Made by a program: the position numbers and the translations under genes | The notes under the pieces: model-generated | What the model was told of the DNA's origin: nothing | The model's input: only the letters and a program-made list of their open reading frames with translations | The model's database searches: none | In this document: piece by piece, positions 50,248 through 58,539 of the stretch | Layout: each line of letters starts with the position of its first letter | Position numbering within the stretch: position 1 is the first letter of the stretch | Source of the DNA: Sphingomonas paucimobilis NBRC 13935 | GTDB lineage: Bacteria > Pseudomonadota > Alphaproteobacteria > Sphingomonadales > Sphingomonadaceae | NCBI RefSeq assembly: GCF_000739895.2 | Contig: NZ_BBJS01000030.1 | Location: 289,900 to 353,899 of the forward strand | DNA: 64,000 nt | Direction of reading: 5' to 3'

Positions 50248-51885
50248 ATGTGGTATATCGGAATTGCGAACGTCACCACGAACAGCGTCGAGGTGATCGG
50301 TGACGCCAACGTCGACTTCGTCAACAATGTCGAGCCGGGTGATGCTTTCATCTCGACCGGCAACGGTCTGACGCTGGAAGTCCTGCGTGCGGAAAGCCGG
50401 AACAAGCTGGTACTGGCGCGACCGTACACCGGCCCGACGGGCAGCTTCGCCTTCTCGGTTCAGCCGACGCAAGATTTCAATCGCGTGACCGCGAACGCGA
50501 TCATCGACCTGCGGAACACTTACGGCGGTTACCGCGACACGATTCTGCAGGGCATGTTCCCGGCTGGCTCGATGGCGGCCCCCGGCGTTCGGTTCGTCAG
50601 TGATCAGGATACGGGCATCACCGTCTACGGTCCGAACCTCCTTTCCGCCGTCGCTGGCGGGCTCGAACGGATGCGGTTCGGCGAGGTCAATTCGTCGCTC
50701 GCTCCGCTGGTCGCCACCGCAGGGGTCACCTGTCAGCAGACCGGCGTCGCCGGATCGTTGGTCCTCCCGCTCGATATTTACGGTAATGTCGGCGGTGCCG
50801 TCACAATGCGCGTGCGATTTGGATCGGCCGCGAACGGACTGAACACGCACAGCTTCATCGAAGCACAGACGTTGACCAGTACCGCCAGCGACCTTCGATT
50901 TGGTACTTCCGGGACCGAGCAGGCGCGCATCGATAGTGCGGGCAACTTCCTTGTTGGCATAGCGTCGGCACCTGAACACACTATCGCGAAAGGGGCAGGT
51001 CAAGGTTCTGCTGTTCTACGGGTCCGTTCGAACGCTGCGGGCGCACTGGACAGCTTCGTGGTTGCAGCGGTCAGCGCGTACAGCCCGAACGGCTCGGGCG
51101 CGGCCGTATATCTCGGTCACAGCACTGCCACTGGCCGGTCTATGAACGCCAGCGGCACGGTGAACGCCAGCGGCGCGGACTATGCTGAGTATGAAACGAA
51201 AGCGGACGGATGTGGGACGATCGCGGCCGGCGACGTGTGCGGGGTGGATCGCGACGGGTTGCTGACCGACCGATGGGCCGATGCAATCGTGTTTCGCATC
51301 AAGTCGACGAGCCCGTCGATCGTCGGTGGCGATACATGGGCGGCCCATCTCGGCCCGCGACCGGAAGCGCCAGCCGCTGAGCCGGTCGCACCGGCCGTGC
51401 CCGGTCCCGCTCCAGCTGCCCCTGTCGAACCCGGCCCCGAGCCGAGCGAAGAGGGGCCGGCCTATGTCGACTGGCTGCAAGCGCGCTTCCGCTATGCTGT
51501 CCAGCTTGGCGAGTATGAGGCGGCGCTGGCGTGTTGGCAGGCCGCGACGATCGCCTATCCGGCCGCCCGCGCGCAGTTCGAGGCGGAACATGCCGCCTGG
51601 GTGGCCGCCACGGCCGCCTATGATCGCGATCTGCCGATCTATGAGGCAGCGCTTGAGGCGGAGCGGCAAAAGGTCGACCGGATCGCCTATTGCGGCAAGG
51701 TCCCGGTCAACATGACCGGCTCGGTCGAAGCTGGCGACTATCTGATCGCCGCGCAGGATGGCGATCGGATCAAGGCGGTCGCGGTCAAGGAAGCGGATAT
51801 GACGCTGGCGCTTTATATGAAGCGTCTGGGTCGCGTGCTGTTCATCCGCGACGGCCGCCCGTGGATCGATGTGCAACATGGCTGA
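50248..51885 (+). CDS. Tail fibre with peptidase G2-like autocleavage domain
   Basis: 545 residues. Beta-rich shaft (VRFVSDQDTGITVYGPNLLS, AGNFLVGIASAP), then NASGADYAEYETKADGCGTI, the pattern of the intramolecular-chaperone/peptidase G2 domain that trims fibre trimers, a Pro/Ala/Glu-rich linker, and a helical segment (AYVDWLQARFRYAVQLGEYE) within the domain. Receptor binding is probable; cleavage is inferred from the motif only. Confidence 0.75.
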   Translation: MWYIGIANVTTNSVEVIGDANVDFVNNVEPGDAFISTGNGLTLEVLRAESRNKLVLARPYTGPTGSFAFSVQPTQDFNRVTANAIIDLRNTYGGYRDTILQGMFPAGSMAAPGVRFVSDQDTGITVYGPNLLSAVAGGLERMRFGEVNSSLAPLVATAGVTCQQTGVAGSLVLPLDIYGNVGGAVTMRVRFGSAANGLNTHSFIEAQTLTSTASDLRFGTSGTEQARIDSAGNFLVGIASAPEHTIAKGAGQGSAVLRVRSNAAGALDSFVVAAVSAYSPNGSGAAVYLGHSTATGRSMNASGTVNASGADYAEYETKADGCGTIAAGDVCGVDRDGLLTDRWADAIVFRIKSTSPSIVGGDTWAAHLGPRPEAPAAEPVAPAVPGPAPAAPVEPGPEPSEEGPAYVDWLQARFRYAVQLGEYEAALACWQAATIAYPAARAQFEAEHAAWVAATAAYDRDLPIYEAALEAERQKVDRIAYCGKVPVNMTGSVEAGDYLIAAQDGDRIKAVAVKEADMTLALYMKRLGRVLFIRDGRPWIDVQHG

Positions 51886-52237
51886 TGTGTCGGCCGGCTA
51901 CGCGGCCCAGCTCAAAGCGGCGCAGCGCGAATTCCCGGTCGCCACGGCGGCAGCGGCGCGCTTTCCGAAGGGGCGGACGATCACGTCCGCCTCGCCTTTT
52001 GCGACCGAGGCCGGCGCGCAGGCCGAGGGGGCGCGGCTTGCCGCCTTCCATGGTTTTCCGCTGGTCGAGGACGTGGCGATCGTGGCGGGCGCGCGGGCGG
52101 AGTTGCAAGGGCGCTGCATCGCCGCTGACTGCACCCGCCTGGATTACCAGCCCGGCGACCTCGTCTTCGTGATCGAAGCGCAGGAGCTGGAGAACGGGAC
52201 GACCTCGCTGACCATCCTGAAGCGTGTGGCGGCCTGA
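51878..52237 (+). CDS. Small tail-associated protein, unknown
   Basis: 119 residues from ATG 51878, overlapping the fibre end by eight bases. The sequence (AAQLKAAQREFPVATAAAAR, RLDYQPGDLVFVIEAQELEN) looks like a compact beta domain. Possibly a fibre chaperone or distal tail factor. Confidence 0.6.
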   Translation: MADVSAGYAAQLKAAQREFPVATAAAARFPKGRTITSASPFATEAGAQAEGARLAAFHGFPLVEDVAIVAGARAELQGRCIAADCTRLDYQPGDLVFVIEAQELENGTTSLTILKRVAA

Positions 52238-52965
52238 TGCTTTCGATCGTTCATCCTGTTGCCTTCACCCCCGATGCCGGTCGGTCGTCGGCGGGGACCG
52301 GCCTTGCAAATTTGGCTACACCATCGCCGCGCGAAGCCTTTGCCGCCGCCAGCGCCCAGGCGACGATCGTACTCGATCTGGGCAGCGCCCAGGCAATCGA
52401 TCATGTGGTCCTGGGCTTCACCACCGCCGGCGCGGCCGACAGCTTTGCGGTCGTGCCGGGCCTGGACGGGGCGGCGGTGCCCGGGGCCTTCGCGCATAGC
52501 TATCGGCGCGCGCCGGTTCTACGCCATGGGCTTTGCGTACTGCCCGCCCCGGTTATCACCCGCTATGTCCAGCTTCGCATCAACACCGCCACGCCCATTC
52601 GTGCCGGGGTTGCCGTCGTCGGGCAGGCAATGCGCTCGGCCTATGAATATGGATCGGGCCGCCCGCTGGTCGATACCGGCCGGTCCGAAAGGCTCTGGTC
52701 GGGCGGCTTCGGTGGCGAGGACGGGGCGGTCGCGGGCGGCTACGCCTGGACGATGGTCGATCTGACCGATGCCTTGCGTGACCGGCTCTATGCGATGCAC
52801 CTCGATCTTGGGACGACCGGGGATTTCCTCGTCGTCGAGGATGGGGCTGCGCCCGAAGGCTTGAACGAGCGTATACATTGGGGCCGCTTCCCCAAGCTGG
52901 AGACATTCGAGCGGCAGGCGGACGGCACGTCCAAGTTGCCGATGGCGATCACCGACTGGGCCTGA
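52237..52965 (+). CDS. Tail-associated beta-sandwich protein, unknown
   Basis: 242 residues: TIVLDLGSAQAIDHVVLGFT and RYVQLRINTATPIRAGVAVV resemble discoidin-like carbohydrate-binding sandwiches, later LDLGTTGDFLVVEDGAAPEG. Starts inside the stop of the previous gene (TGATG). Likely part of the distal tail, possibly host-glycan binding. Confidence 0.6.
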   Translation: MLSIVHPVAFTPDAGRSSAGTGLANLATPSPREAFAAASAQATIVLDLGSAQAIDHVVLGFTTAGAADSFAVVPGLDGAAVPGAFAHSYRRAPVLRHGLCVLPAPVITRYVQLRINTATPIRAGVAVVGQAMRSAYEYGSGRPLVDTGRSERLWSGGFGGEDGAVAGGYAWTMVDLTDALRDRLYAMHLDLGTTGDFLVVEDGAAPEGLNERIHWGRFPKLETFERQADGTSKLPMAITDWA

Positions 52966-52977
52966 TGCGCCAGCGCA
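52966..52977. promoter_or_regulatory. Late-operon dyad motif, copy 5
   Basis: TGCGCCAGCGCA, the most symmetric copy, 39 bp before the endolysin start, the same distance as copy 3 to the protease. Confidence 0.55.
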
Positions 52978-53015
52978 CATCCACGCGGCGCTGGCGAAGG
53001 GTCTATCGGTGAGGC

Positions 53016-53597
53016 ATGGTCACGCTGTCCCCCTTCGAAGAGGCCGCCTCGCATACACTCGGTATCGAGGGCGGCTATAGCGATCACCCCTCCGACAGGG
53101 GCGGCAAGACCCAGTGGGGCATCACCGAGGCTGTCGCCCGCGCCGATGGCTACACCAGCGCGATGGCCGACCTGCCCAAGGCCCGTGCCCTGTCCATCTA
53201 CCGCCGGCTCTACTGGGATCGGATCGGCCTGGACTGGATCGCCGCCGTCGATCGCGACATCGCGGCCGAGTTGTTCGACACCGCTGTGAATATGGGTGTC
53301 GGCGTCGCGGTCGTCTTCCTCCAGCGCGTCTTGAACGCGTTGAACCGCCAGGGCCGGGACTATCCCGACCTGAAGGTGGATGGCAGCGCCGGCCCCGCCA
53401 CCGCTTCCGCCCTGCGCGCCCTGGTCGCACGGCGTGGCATCGTCGGCCGCAATGCCGTCCTCATCTACCTCAACGCCCTCCAGGGCGCGCGTTACATCGA
53501 GTTGGCCGAACTGCGCGCCGCTAACGAGGACTTCGTCCTGGGCTGGGCCGTCCGCGTCGCCTTCGATCTTCCCCCCACAATCAGGAAAGCCGCATGA
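53016..53597 (+). CDS. Endolysin, glycoside hydrolase family 108
   Basis: 193 residues. The motif LGIEGGYSDHPSDRGGKTQW with Glu18 as catalytic acid, then AAELFDTAVNMGVGVAVVFL and a C-terminal peptidoglycan-binding-like helix set. GH108 cleaves the glycan backbone of murein. No signal peptide, so release depends on the holin encoded next (ATGA overlap). Confidence 0.92.
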   Translation: MVTLSPFEEAASHTLGIEGGYSDHPSDRGGKTQWGITEAVARADGYTSAMADLPKARALSIYRRLYWDRIGLDWIAAVDRDIAAELFDTAVNMGVGVAVVFLQRVLNALNRQGRDYPDLKVDGSAGPATASALRALVARRGIVGRNAVLIYLNALQGARYIELAELRAANEDFVLGWAVRVAFDLPPTIRKAA

Positions 53598-54007
53598 CTC
53601 CGCCACTGCGCGACAACGGTTCCCCCTCGCCATTCGATGGCGGGACGCATGACTCGGCCGGCCTGCCGCCGCCGATCCCCTTCGACCAGGCTACGGCGGA
53701 AGGTCTGCGCCTGGGCAGCGCGGTCGCTATCGATACGCTCGACCTTGGCCCCGACGCGCCCGCCTGGATGACCGCGCTCGCTCGCTCGATCCGCCCCTTG
53801 TGCGTCGGTGCGCTGATGGCGATCCCCACGGCCGGGGCGGCATCGGTCGGCTTGGTCGCGATGGTGTCGCCGCGCACCGCCGCCGCGATGGTCGCCGCCT
53901 CGACCGCGTTTCTCGCCGGTATTCCGACCGACATCGTCGTCCTGATCGGCACGCTGGCGTCCGGCTATGGCCTGGCGCGATCCATTGAAAAGGTCCGGGG
54001 CAAGTGA
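53594..54007 (+). CDS. Holin-like membrane protein
   Basis: 137 residues. A soluble, proline-rich N-terminus is followed by a hydrophobic segment (PLCVGALMAIPTAGAASVGL) and a second pair around TAAAMVAASTAFLAGIPTDI and VVLIGTLASGYGLAR. Position right after the endolysin supports a holin or holin-like role. Confidence 0.75.
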   Translation: MTPPLRDNGSPSPFDGGTHDSAGLPPPIPFDQATAEGLRLGSAVAIDTLDLGPDAPAWMTALARSIRPLCVGALMAIPTAGAASVGLVAMVSPRTAAAMVAASTAFLAGIPTDIVVLIGTLASGYGLARSIEKVRGK

Positions 54008-54366
54008 GGGGCGCGATGGAAAGAGTATTGGCCGCCCTGCCGCTGGCAACGGTGGCGGTCGCGTTTACGCTCGCCACCCTCCTGCCCGGATGCGTCGCTG
54101 GCCGGGATGACCACCGGCTCGCCAAGCAGGCCGCGCTATCGGTGGAACTGGCGTATCAGGCGGCGGCGATCGGCACGCTGGCCGCGTTGCAGACCGGACG
54201 GTACGATGCCAACCAGCGTCGGTGCATCGGCAAGCTTGACGATCAGGCCTACGCCGCCGTCCAGGTCGCGCGGTCTGTTTCCGGCCGGCTGGATAGCGCA
54301 GTCGCCGGCGACGTGGCGCTGGCTCGCAAGGCGGTGACGAAGCTGCTCGATCGGGAAGGGTGCTGA
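54004..54366 (+). CDS. Small lipoprotein, spanin candidate
   Basis: 120 residues from a GTG overlapping the holin stop (GTGA); ATG 54016 is an alternative. Signal peptide with lipobox (ATLLPGCVAGRDD) and a helical remainder (SVELAYQAAAIGTLAALQTG). As the third lysis gene it could be an outer-membrane spanin, though it is not proline-rich. Confidence 0.6.
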   Translation: MRGAMERVLAALPLATVAVAFTLATLLPGCVAGRDDHRLAKQAALSVELAYQAAAIGTLAALQTGRYDANQRRCIGKLDDQAYAAVQVARSVSGRLDSAVAGDVALARKAVTKLLDREGC

Positions 54367-54369
54367 TCC

Positions 54370-54558
54370 ATGGACCTCGCCACCATCATCAAGGCGATCG
54401 AGATCGTCGGCGCGGCAACGCCCGCTGCAATCCGGTTGTACGAGGGTTTCAAGGTGCTTGTCAGCGAGGCCGACCAAGCCGAGTTGCAGGCCGTCTTGGA
54501 TCGGGCGATGGACCAGAGCGATCGGCTCCACGATCAGGTCCAAGCCGCCGCGCGGTGA
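54370..54558 (+). CDS. Small helical phage protein, unknown
   Basis: 62 residues, all helical (MDLATIIKAIEIVGAATPAA, DQAELQAVLDRAMDQSDRLH). Last gene before the right end. Not recognised. Confidence 0.6.
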   Translation: MDLATIIKAIEIVGAATPAAIRLYEGFKVLVSEADQAELQAVLDRAMDQSDRLHDQVQAAAR

Positions 54559-54559
54559 A

Positions 54560-54589
54560 TTAATGCTCGTTTTACCGATTTAATGCTCG
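54560..54589. repeat. Right-end direct repeats TTAATGCTCG
   Basis: TTAATGCTCG at 54560-54569 and 54580-54589, 20 bp apart, 19 bp inside the right terminus. Candidate transposase binding sites; not seen in the left end. Confidence 0.6.
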
Positions 54590-54608
54590 GAATTTTTGCG
54601 CGGCTACA

Positions 54609-54613
54609 TTCGG
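54609..54613. repeat. Target-site duplication, right copy (TTCGG)
   Basis: TTCGG follows the right terminus CGGCTACA and equals the left copy at 15215-15219. Confidence 0.9.
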
Positions 54614-55367
54614 TCAATGTCGCGCCGGGGGGGATGACGCCGGGCTGCTTATGCGTATAGCGCCAGGCCCCTAACGCCAGCTTGCCCCGCCCCGTCCAGC
54701 CCGCTTCGGCAATCACCAATGCGCCCTCGCGGCCAGAGAAATCGATCCCCTCCTCGTCGCCGATCGTACCGGCCTTGGCATTGACCACCGCGACCGCGCC
54801 ATAGACATTGCCGGTCGCGGCCTTCAGCCGGACGGCCAGCGCGGTCGAGGGAAAGATGGCCGGCCCGTTCGTACCCGTCGCCGCCAGTTCCGACCCGACC
54901 CCGAACATCGGCGAGATCAGCAGCCCGGCGGCGTCGTTCTGATAGAATTCGCTGTTGACGTCATAAAGCCCGGTCTTGAGCATCACATGCTCGCCCAGTC
55001 CCTGCTCCAGCCACGCCTCATAGACCTTCAACCGGCCTTCGGAGACCTCGATATTGTCGATCCCCTGGATCGATCCGGCCAGATCGTTGGGCCGACCGCC
55101 CAGATTGTTAAGAAGGGAAAAATGCGCGGTGGCGCGCTTCCAGTGAAACGCGGCCTCCAGATCGGCGTCCGCCACGACATCGATATTGTCGAGGAAGCGG
55201 ACCCCGTGCGCGACCCCGCCGGATGCCACGCCCATTACATCGCCCTTGTATAGGGCATTGATCGTAAAGGCATTCCTGTCGCGTTCGGCGTCCTGCGCAA
55301 ACGCCGGAGCGGCGAATATTACGCTTGCCAGCGATAGCAAAACCGCCTTGCTGATCATGTTCGACAT
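54609..55367 (-). pseudogene. 5' half of OprB-type carbohydrate porin gene split by prophage
   Basis: Starts MSNMISKAVLLSLASVIFAA (signal peptide, ending AFAQD), then barrel strands (NAFTINALYKGDVMGVASGG, KVYEAWLEQGLGEHVMLKTG, LYDVNSEFYQNDAAGLLISP, the OprB signature region) up to GAWRYTHKQPGVIPPGATLTE, where the prophage begins. The frame runs about 25 codons into phage DNA before a stop. Joined to 15214-14783 it makes a 396-residue porin. The intact protein would admit sugars; the nearby fucosidase suggests fucosylated oligosaccharides. Confidence 0.92.
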
Positions 55368-55611
55368 GGCAACCGTTGGACCGTTTAATGGATGAAGATG
55401 AACCGCGAATAGATGGAAGTCGTGCAATCCGGGTTCAGAGAATTGGTAAACACCTGCCTCTCATCTCGCAGCCCGCGTCCAAACCATGACGATGCCGATA
55501 GCCGGCCGCCAATCTAGTTATGCGACGCAAGCGCTCCTGCGGTTCCGGTAACTTAATATTAGATCATGGGTGTTTAGGTGGTGCCACTCGTTCACAGCGC
55601 AGAGAGATCGG

Positions 55612-57441
55612 ATGCAATCGATCAACAAGATGGTCACCGCCGCGATCGCCGCGATCGTGCTGCTGGTGCTCGCTTCCGGCGCAGGAAGTGTCTGGTCCAA
55701 TGGGCGGCAGGCGGCGGCGCGCCAGGGAATCACTCAGGGGTCGTCGCTGCTCCGCAATCACATGACCGCCGATATGATGCACGACTCCGTGCGCGGCGAC
55801 GTGTTTTCGGTCCTGCGCGCCGCCAATATCGGCGACCTGAACCTGGCCGACAGCCGCAAGAGCCTGGCCGATGACACGGCGCTGCTCCGCAAATCGGTCC
55901 TGGCCGATGCGAGCTATGCAGCCGCCCCCGAGGTCATGGCGCAGGCCAAGCGCATCCAGCCGCTGGTCGATGATTATATCGCCACCGCGCAGCACATCTC
56001 CGACGCAGCCGTCAACGATCGGGCTCGCGCATCCTCGTTGCTGCCGCCGTTTCTCGCGGCCTTCCAGAAGCTGGAGCGCGGGATGAGCGACCTGTCGGAT
56101 CTGATCGAGGCGCACCTGGCCGATGTCGGTCAGGAAGCGTCGCGCGTGGCGATGATGGCGAACATCCTGCTGGCGGTGACGACCTTTTCGACCTTCGCGC
56201 TGGTGATGGCGATCGGCTTTGCCAGCCGCCGCTATATCGTTGCGCCGCTGCTGACCCTGATCGAGGTGCTGAAGAGCATGACGTCGGGACGGATGGACGT
56301 CACCATCCCGTCGAGCGACCGGCGGGACGAGCTGGGCCAGCTCGCGGGTGCGACCGGCGCCTTGCGGGATCAGTTGGTCGCGGCCGAACGCGCCAAGGAG
56401 GAACAGACCCATCTCATCTGCGACAGTTTCGGCAACGCCCTGTCGCGCCTCGCCCAGGGCGATCTGGTCGCGCGCATCGACGCCGAGCTGACCGGCCCCT
56501 TCGCGCAGATCAAGCATGACTTCAACGCGGCGGTCTCCGCGCTCCAGGAGACGCTGAGCACCGTCGTGACGGCAGCGAGCAGCATCAACAACGGCGCCGG
56601 GGACATCCGCCAGGCCTCCGACGATCTATCGCAGCGCACCGAGCAACAGGCCGCCTCGCTTGAAGAGACGGCCGCCGCGATGGACGAGATCACGACGACG
56701 GTGAAGGAAACCGCCGCCGGCGCATCCCAGGCCAATCGTATCGTCGGCGAAGCGCGCGAAGAGGCGCGGGAATCGGGCGAGATCGTGCGTCGCGCCGTGC
56801 AGGCGATGGGCGGTATCGAACGCGCGTCCAGCGAAATCAGCGAAATCATCGCCGTCATCGACGGCATTTCGTTCCAGACCAATCTGCTCGCCCTGAATGC
56901 GGGCGTCGAGGCGGCGCGCGCGGGCGATGCGGGTAAGGGCTTCGCCGTCGTCGCCAGCGAGGTACGCGCGCTCGCCCAGCGCTCCGCCGACGCAGCAAAG
57001 GACGTCAAGACCCGGATCACCGCCTCGTCCGATCAGGTGGAGGAAGGCGTCCGCTTGGTCGGCGAAACGGGTGACGCCCTGCAGCGTATCATCCAGCGGA
57101 TCGCGGAGATTGACGGCCTGGTCTCGAACATCGCGAACTCGGCCGACCGGCAGGCCACGGGATTGCAGCAGGTCAACACCGCCGTCGCGGAGATGGACGG
57201 CATGACCCAGCAGAATGCCGCCATGGTCGAACAGGCGACCGCCGCTGCACGCAGCCTGGCTTCCGAAGCCGATGGCATGACCCGGCAGATCGCCAGCTTC
57301 CGCATCGGCAGCCTGTCCAAGCCGGTCGCGCCCAAACCACAGCCGGCCGAACCGACTCCACGCCCAGCCCCGACTCCGCGCCCTCGCGTGGCCGGCAATA
57401 CCGCGCTGGCGATCGATGATGACGATTGGTCGACATTCTGA
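55612..57441 (+). CDS. Methyl-accepting chemotaxis protein
   Basis: 609 residues from ATG 55612 (AGAGAGAT upstream). Helix 1 at about 7-27, a four-helix-bundle ligand domain (about 30-185), helix 2 (about 183-205), HAMP (about 206-260), then a signalling hairpin with the conserved tip EIIAVIDGISFQTNLLALNA and GVEAARAGDAGKGFAVVASE. The C-terminus is a Pro-rich linker ending DDDWSTF, without the NWETF-type tether. It relays a periplasmic signal to CheA; ligand unknown. Confidence 0.93.
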   Translation: MQSINKMVTAAIAAIVLLVLASGAGSVWSNGRQAAARQGITQGSSLLRNHMTADMMHDSVRGDVFSVLRAANIGDLNLADSRKSLADDTALLRKSVLADASYAAAPEVMAQAKRIQPLVDDYIATAQHISDAAVNDRARASSLLPPFLAAFQKLERGMSDLSDLIEAHLADVGQEASRVAMMANILLAVTTFSTFALVMAIGFASRRYIVAPLLTLIEVLKSMTSGRMDVTIPSSDRRDELGQLAGATGALRDQLVAAERAKEEQTHLICDSFGNALSRLAQGDLVARIDAELTGPFAQIKHDFNAAVSALQETLSTVVTAASSINNGAGDIRQASDDLSQRTEQQAASLEETAAAMDEITTTVKETAAGASQANRIVGEAREEARESGEIVRRAVQAMGGIERASSEISEIIAVIDGISFQTNLLALNAGVEAARAGDAGKGFAVVASEVRALAQRSADAAKDVKTRITASSDQVEEGVRLVGETGDALQRIIQRIAEIDGLVSNIANSADRQATGLQQVNTAVAEMDGMTQQNAAMVEQATAAARSLASEADGMTRQIASFRIGSLSKPVAPKPQPAEPTPRPAPTPRPRVAGNTALAIDDDDWSTF

Positions 57442-57508
57442 TGGAAAGGCTCTGGCCGCCCCTCGTAGCGAGGTCATGCCACAACCGAACCGGCTGACCC
57501 CAATAATT

Positions 57509-57636
57509 CTCCCGGAAAGGGATCTGCCAGACCGAAGGCCTGACGGAGGAGTTTGCCGGTCGGAGAGGTAAGACCAATCCTGCAACCGGCTCCCTCATTA
57601 CATGATATGATCCCCTCCCCTTACAGGGAGGGGATC
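57509..57636. repeat. Two palindromic intergenic repeat elements
   Basis: Element 1 (57509-57551) contains CTCCCGGAAAGGGATCTGCC and GAAGGCCTGACGGAGGAG. Element 2 is a perfect hairpin GATCCCCTCCC (57609-57619), loop CTTACA, GGGAGGGGATC (57626-57636). Related sequences occur at 62456 and 63979. Confidence 0.6.
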
Positions 57637-57661
57637 GAGGCCCAGAAAATCCGCTCAGACG

Positions 57662-57850
57662 TCAGCTTGGGTGGGCTTCGGACTCCGCCACGGCGGAGTC
57701 CCCCTCGACAGCGACGGCCGCCACATCCGCCTCGGACAGACGCATCTGCTCATAGGCGATTTCCAAATCCTGCACGCCGGAGCCCGTCGGCTGGATGGGC
57801 AGGTCCGCGAAATTCTGGGGCTCGTCGGGCTTGATGGGATCTTCGCGCAT
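57662..57850 (-). CDS. Small acidic protein, unknown
   Basis: 62 residues from ATG 57850 with GGAGAG upstream: MREDPIKPDEPQNFADLPIQ, LEIAYEQMRLSEADVAAVAV, then an acidic C-terminus. No family recognised. It lies downstream of, and in the same direction as, the four-cysteine protein gene. Confidence 0.55.
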   Translation of the reverse strand: MREDPIKPDEPQNFADLPIQPTGSGVQDLEIAYEQMRLSEADVAAVAVEGDSAVAESEAHPS

Positions 57851-57908
57851 GTCGCTCTCCTGATTGCACCCCATCAACGCACCGGACGTGTGTTTGTCCC
57901 CGCACCGT

Positions 57909-58295
57909 TCAGCGGGTGAGCGCCAGCATGATCCGCGTCGAGCACAGCGCACAGTCCAGCGCGGAAGCCGTCGCGCGCGGACAGTTCACGCAAGCCGTGC
58001 GGGACCGCGTACCCTCCAACAGACCGATCACCATGCTTTCATCTTCGGACCGCCGACGTTGGCCGACCACGATCGGTCGGCCCAGCGCCGCTTCGCACAA
58101 GGTCATCAGGCTGTCGAACACCGGTGCCAATATGCCGCAGCCCATGGGCGCCAGCATGGCATGAAGCCGTTGCTGGACCGGTTCATGCTCGTCCCTCGCG
58201 GCCCGCCAGATCCGCATGGAAGTAATGACCAGATTCCGGCCTACCCGATGTGCGCTCTTATGCCCCTGCGCCTTGGGCATTGTATCTGCGGCCAT
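57909..58295 (-). CDS. Small protein with C-terminal CxxC pair, probably iron-regulated
   Basis: 128 residues. Helical body (SMRIWRAARDEHEPVQQRLH, LMTLCEAALGRPIVVGQRRR) and a C-terminus ACVNCPRATASALDCALCST with two C-x2-C pairs able to bind zinc or iron-sulfur. A Fur box lies about 30 bp upstream of the start. I do not know its function. Confidence 0.65.
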   Translation of the reverse strand: MAADTMPKAQGHKSAHRVGRNLVITSMRIWRAARDEHEPVQQRLHAMLAPMGCGILAPVFDSLMTLCEAALGRPIVVGQRRRSEDESMVIGLLEGTRSRTACVNCPRATASALDCALCSTRIMLALTR

Positions 58296-58323
58296 ATTTC
58301 ACGCTTGAGTCCATCCCTTATAT

Positions 58324-58342
58324 GCGAGTGATTATCATTATC
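58324..58342. promoter_or_regulatory. Fur box
   Basis: On the minus strand GATAATGATAATCACTCGC, which matches the first 14 bases of the Fur consensus GATAATGATAATCATTATC. It lies between the divergent minus-strand cysteine protein gene and the plus-strand MFS gene. Confidence 0.75.
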
Positions 58343-58539
58343 CCATTTGCCAGGTGATGAAAAGGGGCGCACGGGGTTTTCGGCGCAACGATCGGGCATC
58401 CCGTCGATCCGGAACGGCGACGGGCATCAGTCGCGATATCGCCGGCATTATTGATCGCTTGCGTCGCTTTTGCGTTGAGACGCCGGACCGAAAGGAAAAC
58501 GAAACAGGCATGCGGTGGCGACGACGTAATCTGGCCTCG

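Larger units (their letters stand above)
15220..54608. mobile_element. Mu-like transposable siphovirus prophage, 39,389 bp, complete
   Basis: Ends TGTAG...CTACA flanked by a 5-bp duplication, with a MuA-type DDE transposase, MuB-type ATPase, Ner, repressor, GemA, Mor, Mu-type terminase/portal/MuF, capsid, siphovirus tail and lysis genes. All expected modules are present and no frame is visibly broken, apart from a programmed frameshift. Genes run outward from a central switch at 33.1-34.1 kb, unlike the single direction of phage Mu. Confidence 0.93.

Noticed and set aside
54534..55427. 297-residue porin frame taken as a complete gene
   Set aside because: Its last 25 codons are phage DNA and the remaining barrel is at 14783-15214.
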